From assembly GCF_910592395.1 (NCBI RefSeq), contig NC_088313.1:6140501-6204500 (forward strand): a DNA stretch of 64,000 nucleotides. The letters run 5' to 3'. The stretch comes from Lineus longissimus (taxonomy: Eukaryota > Nemertea > Pilidiophora > Heteronemertea > Lineidae). Numbering within the stretch: position 1 is the stretch's first letter; each line of letters begins with the position of its first letter. The translations under genes and the position numbers were made by a program. Positions 43,592 to 55,351 of the stretch are shown here, one piece after another. The notes under the pieces were generated by a model that did no database searches, had not been told where the DNA came from, and was given only the letters and a program-made list of their open reading frames with translations.

Positions 43592-44369
43592 TTGTACCGC
43601 TATTGTAACAAGTTGAAGTTCGCTCGTTTCAGAAAAATGGTCCTGCCACCTTACACCCCAGTGTTAACGACCAATAACGATGTCACCAGGGATGAGCTTA
43701 TTGCTGGGTATTTCAAGCAGACGTTTACCAATAAAGATAAAGGCCCATACTCACGAAGGATGTTTAGCCACCGATTTGCTTAGACATGTCTATCTTCTAA
43801 TCACTGTTTAAAACAGGCTTGTCCACGTCTGTCTAAACACCCCTGATTATTGCATTTCACGAAGGGCGATGATTAGCCGTTTATATGTCCGTGTCTAACT
43901 CAACGATTAGGCCCTGTTTTGGTCAACGCGACGAGCGAAGAATCATGTAATCTGAATACGTAACCGGTCGGACAATAGATCGGCGTGTCCAGAGCTTGTA
44001 GGAGCGTCGCATTTGCGGGAAGATTCTCCACCCAGTCATGTCGAAGAAACTGGCCGATAATTTCACGCTTGAGCAGCGTATGGGTCTCATAGCATGCATA
44101 AAAAAAAGGAAAGCTGTAATGCATTTTCTATCATTGCCCCCCCCCCACAAAGTCATGTTTTACATTTGATAGAACAATGGTCATCAACTTAAAGATATAT
44201 CTACATTTAACACGGCAACCATGATATACAATCGTGTAATACTGGCACAACTCAACAAGCATGATGAAGGCCTCTAGACAATTACAAGGAAAGGGGAATA
44301 CCGTTATGAATTGTTTACATTTATTGCAAATCTGTTCCGTTGATACATTCACCCGCTCTCGTTTGCAGG

Positions 44370-45092
44370 AAAGAAATGATCTGGCCGTTGCCTACAACAA
44401 GGAAGGATATTGGAGGTCAACCTAGTACCACCACTAGTAGTATCAGAAACACTGGAAAAGGCAAAAGTACCTCAAAGGGTGACAAAGTTGAAACGTACGT
44501 ACATATGTGCTCTTACATATTCCTACAATACATGGCACTGTTTCTTAGTATGACGTTCTTAATGTACCCACACTCGACTCTTCGAAAAATGCAAACCGTG
44601 TCATCCATGAACCACATAACAGGAAACGATACGGCACTGAAATTAAAACAGTGCTATCCCTTATGCATTTTGTTCATAAAATAGCAGGAAATGCTACTGG
44701 AATTAAAACAATGGTTTATAGATACCAACCAGTAACAGTGAACGTTACATCAAATCGATTTACGAGTAAATAAGAACCACGTCACTCAAGTCCATGCATT
44801 CATTTTTCAGGCAAGCGAAACCTCCATCTGTCGCGTCTACTGTCTCTCTCCCTACATCCCATTGCTCTCGAAGGCTGATGCTGCACTTGGCTACCTAAAA
44901 GAGGAACATGAGGCAAAAATAAAATTGATCCAATATGAAATCGAATCTGCTGTGGTACAGAAGGAAGTTGCTGTGGAACAGAAGAAAGCCGCTATGATGC
45001 AGCAGACCATCGCAAAATCGAAGAAGGCCGCATATGATGCCAAAGCTGAATTTTACATGGAAAAACGTAGGAGGCTTTGTATTGACCTATGA
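44370..45092 (+). pseudogene. Myb-like partner gene of Harbinger element 2, remnants
   Basis: At 44370-44470 a frame reads ERNDLAVAYNKEGYW, then shifts to GGQPSTTTSSI, a region typical of these partner proteins. At 44862-45092 a charged helix (LKEEHEAKIKLIQYEIESAV, EQKKAAMMQQ) forms the C-terminal coiled region. The parts are not joined by a clear intact frame. Confidence 0.55.
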
Positions 45093-46572
45093 TCACAGCC
45101 AGGGTTTCTCTTGAATAAAAATATCTGAATACACACTGGAAGTGTTCTGTTATGAATCTGTCTCTAAAAAGGTTGCCTCGCATATTTGCCTCGACTTGGT
45201 GAGCCTCCAAATCTGGCTGCTGGTACAGCGCTGCGCGGGGGTCATCATCTTGCGGCGGGACGGCATCATTTCGTTGAATTGCAAGGTTGTGAAGACAAGC
45301 CGTGGCGACAATAATAGCCATGCTTCTCTGCAACTGAATAAGAAAACTGGGTGACATATTTGCTCTCTTGGGTGATTACTGACTTTGCTGGAGCGTTGAG
45401 ATCGACCCTTTTCTTGTTAACAAGAGATTCTTGAATTGTTTATGTATCTCAATGTTACAGAAGTATCTGTTTAGTCTGTAAAATGGCTTACTTGTATCTG
45501 ATCTCATCATAATGTCAAATTAATGCGAACTACAATTATAGCAGGAAACACCACTTCCCTGGCAGCCAAGCACAGTCTGAGTCTGTTTTTTTCCCCATTT
45601 TCAAACAAGTGCTGCCACTTGGAAAGTGGTAATATAGGTGTGATACTTAGCCGACATCGAAGGCAATTGCGTTCGCCGACAGAGTGGAATCGTTTCTTCC
45701 ATATGCCATATGCCCTTTCTATCAGACCTCTTGTCCTCCTTTGCGCTATGTTATAGCTTCTTTGTGCGGGTGTGGTCGGATTGCGAATGGGTGTCAGCAT
45801 GTACGAGCGGCAAGTGTAGGCTGGGTCCCCGAGAAGAATTCCACGATTCTCCCCGTTTTCGAATTTCCTGAACAAGCGGGACTCTTCAAACACTCTTGAA
45901 TCGTGGGCCGATCCATACCATCGTGTAACCACAGATGTGAACATCATCTTGTGGTTACACGTAAACTGGCAGTTGAGGCTGTAATAACGTTTCCTGTTTA
46001 CGTAACGTACGGCGTCCTCACCTCCTGGGCTAACGATTGCAACGTGGGTCCCGTCGATGGCACCGATCACCCCAGGGAATTCGGCAATTTCGTGGAATCC
46101 TTGCATCACTACGCGTCTGTCCTCCTCTTGGGTCGGAAACCGGATGAAATGATCCTTCCTTGCACAGATTGCCTCCGAAACCCGACGCACAACACGACAA
46201 CACGTAGCCTGGGAAACGCCACTCGAATCCCCGAACTCTATTTGAAACGAACCAAATGCATAAAACCAAAGAGCCACAGCGAGTTGCTCTAAAGGAAGTA
46301 GGGCTCGACTTCTATTCGTCGGATGCTCTATCCCTGGGGTCGAATCAGCTCAAGGACATATCGAACGAGTCCTTCGAAATCCTGTACCGCCTAATGAAGG
46401 CCCGATCCGTGTATTCCTCCAGCGGGTTGCTCCGGTCCTTGAAAACCCTCAAAGGTGCACGGGGTGGTTCCTCCTCCATGTCCTCAGCATCTTCGGCCTC
46501 TATTGCAGCCATCTCCATAAGAACCAGAGCGTCCATTCCGCTCTCGACAATTTCCAGGAGAGAAATGATCAA
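44992..46572 (-). pseudogene. Harbinger transposase of element 2, frameshifted
   Basis: The N-terminal part (46572-46345: EEYTDRAFIRRYRISKDSFD) shifts frame twice before QLAVALWFYAFGSFQIEFGD. The DDE_Tnp_4 core (to 45507) has D in VIGAIDGTHVA, D in LLGDPAYTC and E in GLIERAYGIWKKRF. The final helix region (IIVATACLHNLAIQ) lies at 45340-45295, after what looks like a decayed intron with an acceptor TTGCAG near 45340. The frameshifts mean no function. Confidence 0.85.
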
Positions 46573-47879
46573 CTGATCACCTGTTAAACAAGCCCTTTTG
46601 GGCGTACAACTTTTCTTTTGTTATAGAAAAACAGCCGATCATGTTTAGCAACTGTTTAAACATCGGACAGGTTAATCATCCTTCGTGAAATGTGGCCTAA
46701 CTTGGTAGCCTGATTATCGCCTGTTTAACCACTGTTTAAGCAAGACAACCACAGAAAATCAGCCTTTGTGAATATGGGCCAAAGTGTTATCTTTGCTGAC
46801 CATACATGGGATAAGCATAAGCTTGGCCCAGTTTAAACGTGTTTTAAGATGCCTTGGCTTGACACGTCGTCCGAATCCGAATGTTCCAGTGCAGGATATC
46901 ATCGGTGCTATACTAAAGATAATTGAGAACAGTGGGCAATGTCTCGGATATAGGACTATATGGAAACAACTGTTGTCGGATGGTTTTTAAATACAGCGTA
47001 ACACGGTAATGGAGCTGATGAGAGTTATCGATGAAGATGGTGTGACCAGACGAAGGAAAAGGAGGCTATTGCGTCGCCTGTGTTCTTCTCCAGGTCCAAA
47101 TTTCACATGGCACATTGATGGCTACGATAAGCTCAAACCATTCGGATTTGCCATTCATGGGGCTATTGATGACTTTTCGAGGAGGATTTTATGGCTGGAG
47201 GTTGGCCCAAGCAATAACAACACTGCAATTGTCGCAACATATTTCCTAGATACTGTTGAGCAGCTAAAGGGATGTCCGCAGGTTTGCAGATGTGATCTTG
47301 GGACTGAAAATGTGACCATTGAGGACGTACAGACCCTCTTCCATGCATTAAATGGGGATGGAGATGGCTGTTTCATATATGGAAAAAGTACTTCAAACCA
47401 GCGAATCGAGGCATGGTGGAGCATATTATGTCGCCAAGCTGCCGATTGGTGGATCGCATTTTTCAAAGCCATGCGAGATGCCAACATATTCAATGACGGT
47501 GACCCTCTGCATGTTGAGTGTATCCGCTATTGTTTTATGGATGTCTTGCAGGAGGAGCTCAGACAAGTCGCTATCCATATCCAATGGAATCGGCATACCA
47601 TTCAAGTAAAGAAAAATTGTGACAGTCCGAAAGGAAAACCAGATGTTATGTTTTTCATCCTGGCCAAGTACGATACCCGTGATCTTCGAGTTCCGTGTGA
47701 TTCTACAGTGATACAACAATGTAAACATAGCTATGGTCAAGATCGTCCTGTGCATGGATTCTTCCCTAGACTTCATGGAACTTGTGCGTCTCGTCTTACC
47801 GAATGCCACAAGACCAACAGATGTGAATGAAGCTGCAGATCTATATGAAGTCCTTATCAAAAAATTTGATCGCATCTAA

Positions 47880-48741
47880 TATACGATTAGACAAGTACAT
47901 GTGCTTGGATAAGGACGAGGCATACACAATACATACTGTATTAAACATGAATGCCAGTCATCCGTAAACATCGATATTTTTGAGTAAAAAGAAAGTCGTT
48001 TACTGTCAGCGAGTCTAGAACCAGTCTATTGATGAGGGGCTAATTCTGTGTCTGTTATGAAATGGCACATTTTGGCTCGCATGTGAGCCTTTGCGATAGC
48101 GCATCATATGTTTTAGTTGTCGTTGGCAACCGAATCACAAGGCCAAAGGGCAAAGCCCCAGAAGTCAAAATATCAATTGATCGCTCGATACCGAGCTAGA
48201 CTCAATATTCTGAAAGATAACTTTCATGACTCTAGTCCTTGTCAGGTATTCGCTTATCAACTATAGTGACATGCCGATCACATGGATTAGAGCCATCATG
48301 GGATGGCAAAGATTTGTCTATGTTTGAGTGGGTGAAAGTTGAGTGTACATGTACAAGTTGATCTTTGCAGAAGGATGGGCAGTAAATGAAGAAAAAGCAT
48401 GTGTAAAGTAAGAAAAATAGATCGATTTATAGTAGGTGAAGTAATTTTCATGTCCAGCACTGTGAAGTGATTGGAAATATTGTTATATACAGTGATTGAG
48501 ATCATGTACAATGTATAATCAAGATGAATCATGAGTACAAAAGGACTAATAAAGTGATGAAATATTGACATGTACATGTATGGTTGTTGAAATACTTGTA
48601 GATTCCCGACTTGACCATTGCTGTGGAAAATGAGGTTGCTGACAGTAAGGGTCAGTATACTGGTAGTCTGTAGGTGGGCTGGTTGCAGTAAAATTAGTAC
48701 ATACTTGCAGTTGCTTATACCAGCTGATTGTTAAGCATACA
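47880..48741. other. non-coding, nothing recognised
   Basis: AT-rich stretch after the integrase-like gene. No coding frame, RNA gene or clear repeat found. Confidence 0.45.
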
Positions 48742-49070
48742 ATACAAACACAACATGTCATAATATAAAAAGGAAGATGATGAATACATGGTTGCTCACA
48801 CGAGCTGCGTCCAAAATAGTTTTTAGAAAACACGTATGACAAACACAACATGTCATAATATAAAAAGGAAGATGATGAACACATGGTTGCTCACACAAGC
48901 TGCGTCCAAGACAGTTTTTAGGAAACACGTAGGACAGACACAACATGTCATAATATAAAAAGGAAGATGACATAAGGTGATCCCTAAGCATTTTATATTA
49001 CAACATGGCATATGATGAATACATGGTTGCTCACACAAGCTGCATCCAAGAGCGTTTTAAGGATACATGT
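48742..49070. repeat. tandem repeat, 95-bp unit, about 3.5 copies
   Basis: CAACATGTCATAATATAAAA recurs at 48751, 48846 and 48941, exactly 95 bp apart. Each is followed by GGAAGATGA, ATACATGGTTGCTCACAC-type sequence and GCTGCGTCCAA. A fourth, partial and rearranged copy ends near 49070. Confidence 0.85.
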
Positions 49071-49233
49071 AGTTTTACAAAACAAACAAGAAGCTACTGT
49101 CTAAATTACAAGATGAAATGACTGCTAAGTGATTAATACGCATAATTGAAAAATACTTAGCAATACAAACAAGAATCTGAAATACAAGGTGAAGCAGGTG
49201 TCCTAAATAACCTATCCGGCCTAATTAAAGCGA

Positions 49234-50012
49234 ATCCAGGTAAAAAAGTCAATGGTGAAAAAGTCAATGGTAAAAAAGACAGCGGTAAAAAGACGAGGTA
49301 AAAAAGACAATGGTAAAAAAAGACAATGGCAAAAAAGACAACGGTAAAAAAGACAACAAAAAAACTGCTGGGTAGGTAAAAAAGACAAAACCATGAAATA
49401 TCCTAGATACGATGATCACTTATAATATTATCTTCTTGTTTAGCAGTAGGTCTAGGCGCGTGACTTGCAAACGATTTGTATAGTCGTTTCTGGTATGCTC
49501 GATTTAGTTCTTGTTTTAGTCGTTAGATTAGTAGTTAGAAGGTCCCATTACACAGGAGTACATAATGCCAAGTTTCAAGTCAAAAACTCCAGTAGTTACG
49601 AAACGTGCTCTGCTAACAGACTACAACGGACGACAGACGACGGATGCCACACCAAGGCAAAAGCTCACCTCTCTGAGAGATTAGCTGAAAATGCATGCTA
49701 TCCAATACCATTACTTTTTACACCACAAAAGACCAATGAACCAAATATAACTACTAAACAAGAACTAAACTAAGCATTCCTAAAAAAAAAACTATACAAA
49801 TGTGTTTCGGGTCTCTCGCCTAGGCCTACGGTTAAACAAAGAGATAATATTATATGTGATCATCTTATCAAACATCTTTCATGGTTTTGTCTTTTTTACC
49901 TACCCAGCAGTTTTTTGTTGTCTTTTTTACCGTTGTCTTTTTACCATTGTCTTTATTACCATTGTCTTTTTTACCTTGTCTTTTTTACCATTGTCTTTTT
50001 TACCGTATCCCA
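49234..50012. mobile_element. fold-back element with minisatellite arms
   Basis: The left arm (49234-49462) consists of GGTAAAAAAGACAATG-type units, then AAAACCATGAAA, GATGATCACTTATAATATTA and GTAGGTCTAGGCG. The right arm (about 49815-50012) is the inverted copy in reverse order, ending in CTTTTTTACC units. The arms are about 200-230 bp each with a loop of about 350 bp. AATTAAAGC occurs just outside both ends. Long inverted arms built of short tandem units are typical of fold-back elements. Confidence 0.7.
49545..49678 (-). repeat. fragment of Helentron-like family in fold-back loop
   Basis: On the minus strand: GAGGTGAGCTTTTGCC, GTGGCATCCGTCGTC, AGCACGTTTCGTAACT and TTGAAACTTGG, matching the 5' part of the repeat at 17628. 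Confidence 0.6.
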
Positions 50013-50268
50013 ATTAAAGCTGGTCTGAGCGAACAGCAGTATCAGCGCCAAACTGCATATATGAGACCTCCACAGCGCTGCAGCAGGGTATCACACAGAC
50101 AAAGAAAATACAGCAAATACATGTACCCATCAAAATACCTCAGAACTGCCTGCAAATCTGGAGGCGCCATTACTGTTTTCATGGAGACACACTGAGATGA
50201 GGTGCCAAGTGAGCGAGTCTATACCACACGGCATTTACACATCATATCCTACTGGGGCGACCAGCTCT

Positions 50269-51619
50269 TCAAAAAGCTTTCATGAAATCTACAGCACAAG
50301 GTCGGACACCAGGGTTGTAATGCACACACATAGTAATGGTCTTTCTTATCTGGTCCGAACATTGAGTTGCCGAGGGAATATGAGGAATTTCTTCATTCTT
50401 CATTCTTCTCTGTATTGCTAAAACAGCATCAACTTCATCATCAACGGACCATGCGTCTTCCTCAATGAAAAATTCGATCAGCGTTATTGCCAGTGACCTG
50501 ATATCCGTCGCTGCTGTTGCCTTCTTACCGGCCAAGAGGCACTCTGGTGCAATGTAAGCCGGGGTGCCGCCAGGATTTCCTGCACAGGCAGTATTTGCCG
50601 CAGTAAGAGATTTTACTTTACTTATACCTAAGTCACAAAGCTTCGTAGTGAAGCAGTTCTTCCTGATCGAAACATTGGCAGGTTTGATATCCTTGTGGAT
50701 AACCGGCGGAACTAATGTGTGAAGATAAGCTGCTACTGCTTGGACACACTGCTTTGCAACAAACAACTTATCCACGTGACCTATCCCCATTTCCCTCTTT
50801 CTTTCTTCATCGAAAATTGCATCCTCCATATTGCAACCATCAACTAGCTCGCTCACGATGTAAATGCGGCCTGGTTCCTTCGCAACTCCGAGAAACTGAA
50901 CGACATTCGGATGCCGGATGCGAGCGTTTATTTTAGCCTCTCCATCAATCATGGAAGAAACTGCACTGGCTTGCTTCACTCTTTTTGGGATGCTTATTTG
51001 CTTGATCGCAACTGACGTGTGGCCTGGTCCCAAACGCCCCAGTGCCGAGGGTGCACGATCAGTCGATCACTAAATCTTCAACTGCTATTTCAGGTATTCT
51101 GTCTATCTCGATAGTGGTAGTAATCAGCAAATCACGCGGCTCCTCATAAATACGTGCAACTCTGACTGCATCTGAAGTATGTTGAACAGAATCAACTGTC
51201 ACAGAGCAATGATATAAGCCTGGCTCCTTCACCAAAATCAGACATTCGTTTAAATCTTGCCGTATCAATCCACCGTCTTTATACCATTTGTACGACAGCA
51301 GCTGCGCATGCTGGGATCCTGAAACAACGGAGGGATGTATTCCAATGAACAGGTTTCCATTTTCGTATCCCCATACCTCTGTTGGGTGATGGAGAATGCC
51401 AACCTCCACCTTTGCCATTGGAAACTTTACTTCAGGCCCTTCTGCCTCGTCTAATATGGTATCCATTAATGCTTTTCCCTCGATGAAAATCCTGCAAACC
51501 TTGAATCCGTCCTCGAAAGGCGTGCATTTGCTTTCTCTCAATTCATCACTTGCATCATTTGCATCTCCTAATGCATCAATATCTTCTGTGGGTAAATCCT
51601 GATAGTTAGCATGCCACAT
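50269..51619 (-). pseudogene. Ig-domain protein kinase, stop and frameshift at the glycine loop
   Basis: The upstream frame (51619-51059) contains an Ig-like fold (YKWYKDGGLIRQDLNE, GLYHCSVTV). It then has EIAVEDLVID, a TGA, and in the same frame LGTGAFG, a kinase glycine loop. A frameshift near 51035 leads to the kinase frame (51033-50269): VAIKQI (ATP-binding Lys), VIHKDIKPANVSI (catalytic loop with HKD), LCDLGISK (DLG instead of DFG), YIAPECLL and a short C-lobe ending near 50269. The subfamily looks like TKL/RIP-type cytoplasmic Ser/Thr kinases. Either two sequence errors hide an intact gene or this is a recent pseudogene. The upstream exon at 51713-52261 is probably part of it. Confidence 0.7.
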
Positions 51620-51712
51620 CCTATGCTATTTTGATACAGTAGTGCGGACGAATTTCACCTCAAGAGTTTGCATAACTGCCCTGTTGTCCACTATTGGCAG
51701 TAATTTAGAATT

Positions 51713-52261
51713 TCAGTCTGTTCTGTTGGTCTGAACAGACGAAGTCCAACTTAGCGTGGGCTGAGCTGGGGCTCCAAAGGAGGGCAAAGAACTTGTGAAC
51801 TGATCAAAGGGGTCATTAGTTGGCTGAGCTATGCTGTCACTGGTGGGCTTAGCAGAGGCATAAGTGGAGACAGAACTAGTGGCGAGGGCCGAGTCAGTAC
51901 TAGCCAATGCAGACAAGGTTGGCTTTGTTGAAAACAATCCTCTATCCTTCAGGTACGTATCATAGAGACACTTGTTGCCATTACCGTCTGAAAACTGATC
52001 CTGGATACAGCCGTCAGAGCTTCCAATAGCAACCTGCATATCCGCGAGATTCCCCAAAGGAGACCTTCCATTCAGGAAGAACAACTTTTTACCTAGGTCA
52101 ATCATGTTGTGGGTGTATAGACCTAAGGTTGGCACCTCGATTGTGCGTACGCTACCATCCTCTTTTTGATAGACCTGCTTGTATGCACTGAGGTAATGCA
52201 TCCATCCCAGGCGAATCTTGGGAAGCTTTGTTCGAGTGGCCGTCTTGGCGCTGGCATGGCC
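51713..52261 (-). CDS. probable exon upstream of the kinase, unknown domain
   Basis: It starts after acceptor TTTTTTTCAG (52263-52262) with KLPKIRLGWMHYLSAYKQVY and contains LGLYTHNMIDLGKKLFFLNG. A Ser/Ala/Thr-rich tail ends at a stop (51713). The pattern LGW-x-HY ... LFF-x-NG-x-S-x-x-G is one I associate with a domain found in front of kinases in some invertebrate proteins, but I cannot name it. The same strand and short spacing to the Ig/kinase frames suggest one gene, although the stop before 51713 argues for a splice inside this frame. Confidence 0.5.
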   Translation of the reverse strand, partial: GHASAKTATRTKLPKIRLGWMHYLSAYKQVYQKEDGSVRTIEVPTLGLYTHNMIDLGKKLFFLNGRSPLGNLADMQVAIGSSDGCIQDQFSDGNGNKCLYDTYLKDRGLFSTKPTLSALASTDSALATSSVSTYASAKPTSDSIAQPTNDPFDQFTSSLPSFGAPAQPTLSWTSSVQTNRTD

Positions 52262-52391
52262 CTGAAAAAAAGATAGAGATGAAATTCGATATTAAATGCC
52301 TAACAGGCCTGTGTTAAAGTGTATTATGATTACTGCTGCTGCCAACCCCAAAAAACGTGAAACTTAACAATCATGGTTATATGAAAAGACA

Positions 52392-52673
52392 GAATATTGA
52401 ACCCCCAGTTTCAATATTGAAACCAAGGGTTCAATATTGAAATCGCAGGTTCAATATTGAAGTCGATTCGTATTAAGTAATATTCCTGGCTAAAACTGAG
52501 AAAAATAGCTACAAGGTACTAAAGTTGAAAGGTAAACATTTAAAACAACGCGTTAATGCATTCGGCAGCATGTTTTTAATGATATATGTATTATGTCGTT
52601 TTACACTTCAAAATATCCGGGTTCAATATTGAAATCACAGGTTCAATATTGAAATCACGGGTTCAATATTGAA
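52392..52673. repeat. two clusters of a 20-bp repeat with palindrome TTCAATATTGAA
   Basis: Perfect 12-bp palindromes lie at 52410, 52430 and 52450, and again at 52622, 52642 and 52662, exactly 20 bp apart within each cluster. The linker is (A/G)TC(A/G)C(A/G)GG-like. A seventh, degenerate copy is at 52392. It lies in the presumed intron 5' of the exon at 52261. Confidence 0.9.
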
Positions 52674-52837
52674 TTTGAATGATCCTTCTGGGCTTTCGTA
52701 CCATTCAAAATATCAAAATCAGGGAGTCAACGGGTAAAAAAGCATCAATAGTACATAAGTGCTTGACCGTTGCATAATGTAAAACTTGATAAATAGATTT
52801 GATGGTGCATTCGTTTTTCCTTGCCCACCCGATACTC

Positions 52838-52990
52838 TACACACCTCTTCAGACATCTCAGATAGCTTTTGTTTTTTATGCTTCTTCTCGTTTTTGCTTT
52901 GGACTTTTTGATTCAGAATCCTCTTCATTATATCTTAATTTTCTCTGCACTAGCTGATTCCGCGTTACCTTCTTGAGCTACTGCACTCCC
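52838..52990 (-). other. possible short exon, lysine-rich
   Basis: After an acceptor-like CTTTTTCAG (near 52990) the minus strand has frames reading NQLVQRKLRYNEEDSESKSP and QKREEA, and in another frame KVQSKNEKKHKKQKL, with a possible donor GTGTGTAG near 52838. This could be an upstream exon of the kinase gene; support is weak. Confidence 0.25.
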
Positions 52991-53559
52991 GGCTGAAAAA
53001 GCATGGCATGATTGCATTTGAATAATGTGGCATAAAATCGCACGTGGCATCAAATGTGGCTATCATTCGCCATACCCATATCATACATGTACATGTACAT
53101 AACAACTCTAGTGGTCCTACCAAATTGTTCATCAAAATGCTCTTAGTAAAGCAGGGTAGGCAGGCCTATACATGTACCCGTACTAACGACATGTTTTATT
53201 ATTGAATTATCATACTCATGTCAGGGAAGATCAGTAGAGTAATGGTTAAGGGTGCCCTCGATCATGTCTAATACACCAGCACCATAGTAACTCCCCTACC
53301 ACACCGTACACACAAACAGTCAACCCTTTTGCCTGTTCTATACATCTGGGTGTCCAAAGTCAGTTAGGAAAGGGATACATCTGTACCAAGTTTCAAGGCA
53401 ATAGCTCAAACAGGAAACATGTGATTTAAATATGTTTATTGCTGCGCTTGCCGCGTAGCGACGTTCAAGGTCGTCGGGTCACGTTTTAGTCTGATCTGAA
53501 TCTTAGTTTAGCACCAGGTAGCTAAAACCGAAAACGCAAAAAGTGATATATTTGCTGAA
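52991..53559. other. non-coding, nothing recognised
   Basis: AT-rich stretch without a coding frame I would defend. Confidence 0.4.
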
Positions 53560-53748
53560 TTAACGGCTGAAACTTTCTAGAAATGTTACCTTCTGTAAAT
53601 TGAATACTTTTAAAAAGGCTACATCACATCACCTTACAATTATTGATTTGACCTACTTTACAAGGCCACAGAGAGGTAAAATACTAATTAGATCTGATTA
53701 AGCAAGTTTGCTGATGATGAGAGGTAAGCACAGTGGCCCTGGCCATTT
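53560..53748 (+). repeat. 3' fragment of Helentron-like family
   Basis: Carries TTGACCTACTTTACAAGG, CACAGAG, GAGGTAAGCACA and the hairpin AGTGGCCCTGGCCATT, matching the 3' end of the repeat at 17628-18786. The 5' limit is uncertain. Confidence 0.55.
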
Positions 53749-53949
53749 AATCTAAGTCGATTATTCGGCACCTCGAAAATGTGTGAGGTGTTAGAGCCTT
53801 ACCTACCTTTTACTACGAAGTACATTCTTCCATCCTTTTCCCAACCCGATGGTGGGATATTGAACTGTCCGTCCGTTGCAGTCACAACAATTTTTTAGCT
53901 CAGCTGAAAAGCTGAGCTATTCATATGAGTAAATGGTAGAATGAGTGTC

Positions 53950-53984
<35 letters not shown>

Positions 53985-55351
53985 CTGTCTGTCCGTTAAA
54001 CAGGCACGTTTCAAAACTATGGCGGATAGGCGATAGATTTTCCCTCTGAGGCGTTGAGACCCTTCAGGACTCCTGAATAGACCAAATGTGGGTCCGGCAG
54101 GATGAGCGGTTTGGCCACTAGGTGGCACCGAGCGAAATTTTCCAAAAACTTTTCCAGCAGCTGATTTCTCAGTTGGGGATCATGAATCAAATCTAATTTT
54201 ATAGAGCAAAGCTTTCTCTTTCATTATCAATAGGCGTAGTTCATGAATTTCTCACCAGGTGGTGTTACTGGCGCAATTAAGTGAGCACCCTCCAAGAAGA
54301 GCATTTTAAATTTCGCGCGAGTTATCCCACGTCCAATCACACGTGCAGCGAACGTCACGTCTCGAGTCTGCGCAGTTCAGACGTAAGGAGACCATGCTAT
54401 GGAATAGATCGCGTTCTGTCAATTCAGAGGTAAGTTCTCATTAAATTCACAATTTCATAGGCGATAATATTTGGCTGCTTGTGTTATTGCATGTTGATGA
54501 CATTAGGGAAGGCTTGGATTGTTTAATTGGATGTGATTAATTTGAAATAGTTCGTCGACGATCGTTGAAAAACGATCTGCGAAATGCAGCTTGGTTGGTC
54601 TGAGAAACGATGTCAAAGTCCGGCTTTAAATCATGGATTTCTCAACAAATAACTCTTGTCACATAGCAGAACTAATGTGAATAAACAAGACAATAATAAA
54701 CATCGTTCTGATATCATCGGGTAAGGTTGCCAATGTACATAAACAGTGTAATTGAGGATCGACTCCAGCGATTTGAAATGTCAACAAACAATAAATGCGA
54801 TAGCGGATACACACTGACACTTGCACACTGTACATAGCACAATGCTTCAAACGGGGCCGATTCATCACTCTTATCACAATGTATTCCCAATCATATCAAT
54901 GAACTTCCTTGATCATTCGGCCCTAGCGCCTTATCAGTTGTTGTTGGCCTTGTATTTGATATAAAACTTGGCTAGCTTACCTATTCGATCAAAATTAAAA
55001 TGTTATCTCCTCATCATGTTTTGCAGGACAGGAATGATCTGCAGCTGCATTTGAACATATTTGGTGACCACATCTCAAAGATGACCAAGAGAGAGGATCG
55101 AGCTATGACTTTGCACATCCCATCGACTTCGGTGTTCACCAGTGCAATCATCAGAAGAGCCAGGCAATTCTAGTATTCAAGTATTTCATTCTGTAATACT
55201 TACCTCAAAATTTACTAAATAAAGAAAACCGCATGTGGCAGTTGGTTAAAAAAATCAAGTCTATCTGTTTAAAGTTTTTACTTGCTATCATTATTATCGA
55301 CATTTCAATGGTGGCAGCTAAGGTTTGTTAAGAGTTTCACTTGACTTAAGC

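Larger units (their letters stand above)
43742..46780. mobile_element. PIF/Harbinger transposon 2, inserted in the integrase-like gene
   Basis: Inverted ends GGCCCATA(C/T)TCAC(G/A)AAGG lie between AAA at 43739-43741 and AAA at 46781-46783, a 3-bp duplication. Repeated CTGTTTAAAC-like motifs lie near both ends. It carries a minus-strand transposase and a plus-strand Myb-like gene, both degenerate. Removing it rejoins the integrase-like frame. Confidence 0.85.
43592..47879 (+). pseudogene. integrase-like (rve/DDE) transposase gene, split by a Harbinger element
   Basis: The 5' part (to 43741) reads NNDVTRDELIAGYFKQTFTN and is cut by Harbinger element 2. The frame resumes at 46784 with LSLLTIHGISISLAQFKRVL, a helical DNA-binding region, then SGQCLGYRTIWKQL. 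A TAA (46988-46990) interrupts it in frame before MELMRVIDEDGVTRRRKRRL. The core has D in NFTWHIDGYDKLKPFGFAIH, D in VCRCDLGTEN and E in NQRIEAWWSIL, a DDE triad. A frameshift near 47770 moves the end into another frame (LVLPNATRPTDVNEA), with a stop at 47879. The family is widespread in fish and invertebrates as an integrase-core protein; assignment to an IS3EU- or Ginger-like transposon is a guess. Confidence 0.75.

Noticed and set aside
48296-49038. Overlapping minus-strand frames with repeated FLYYDMLCL segments
   Set aside because: They only reflect the 95-bp tandem repeat at 48742-49070.
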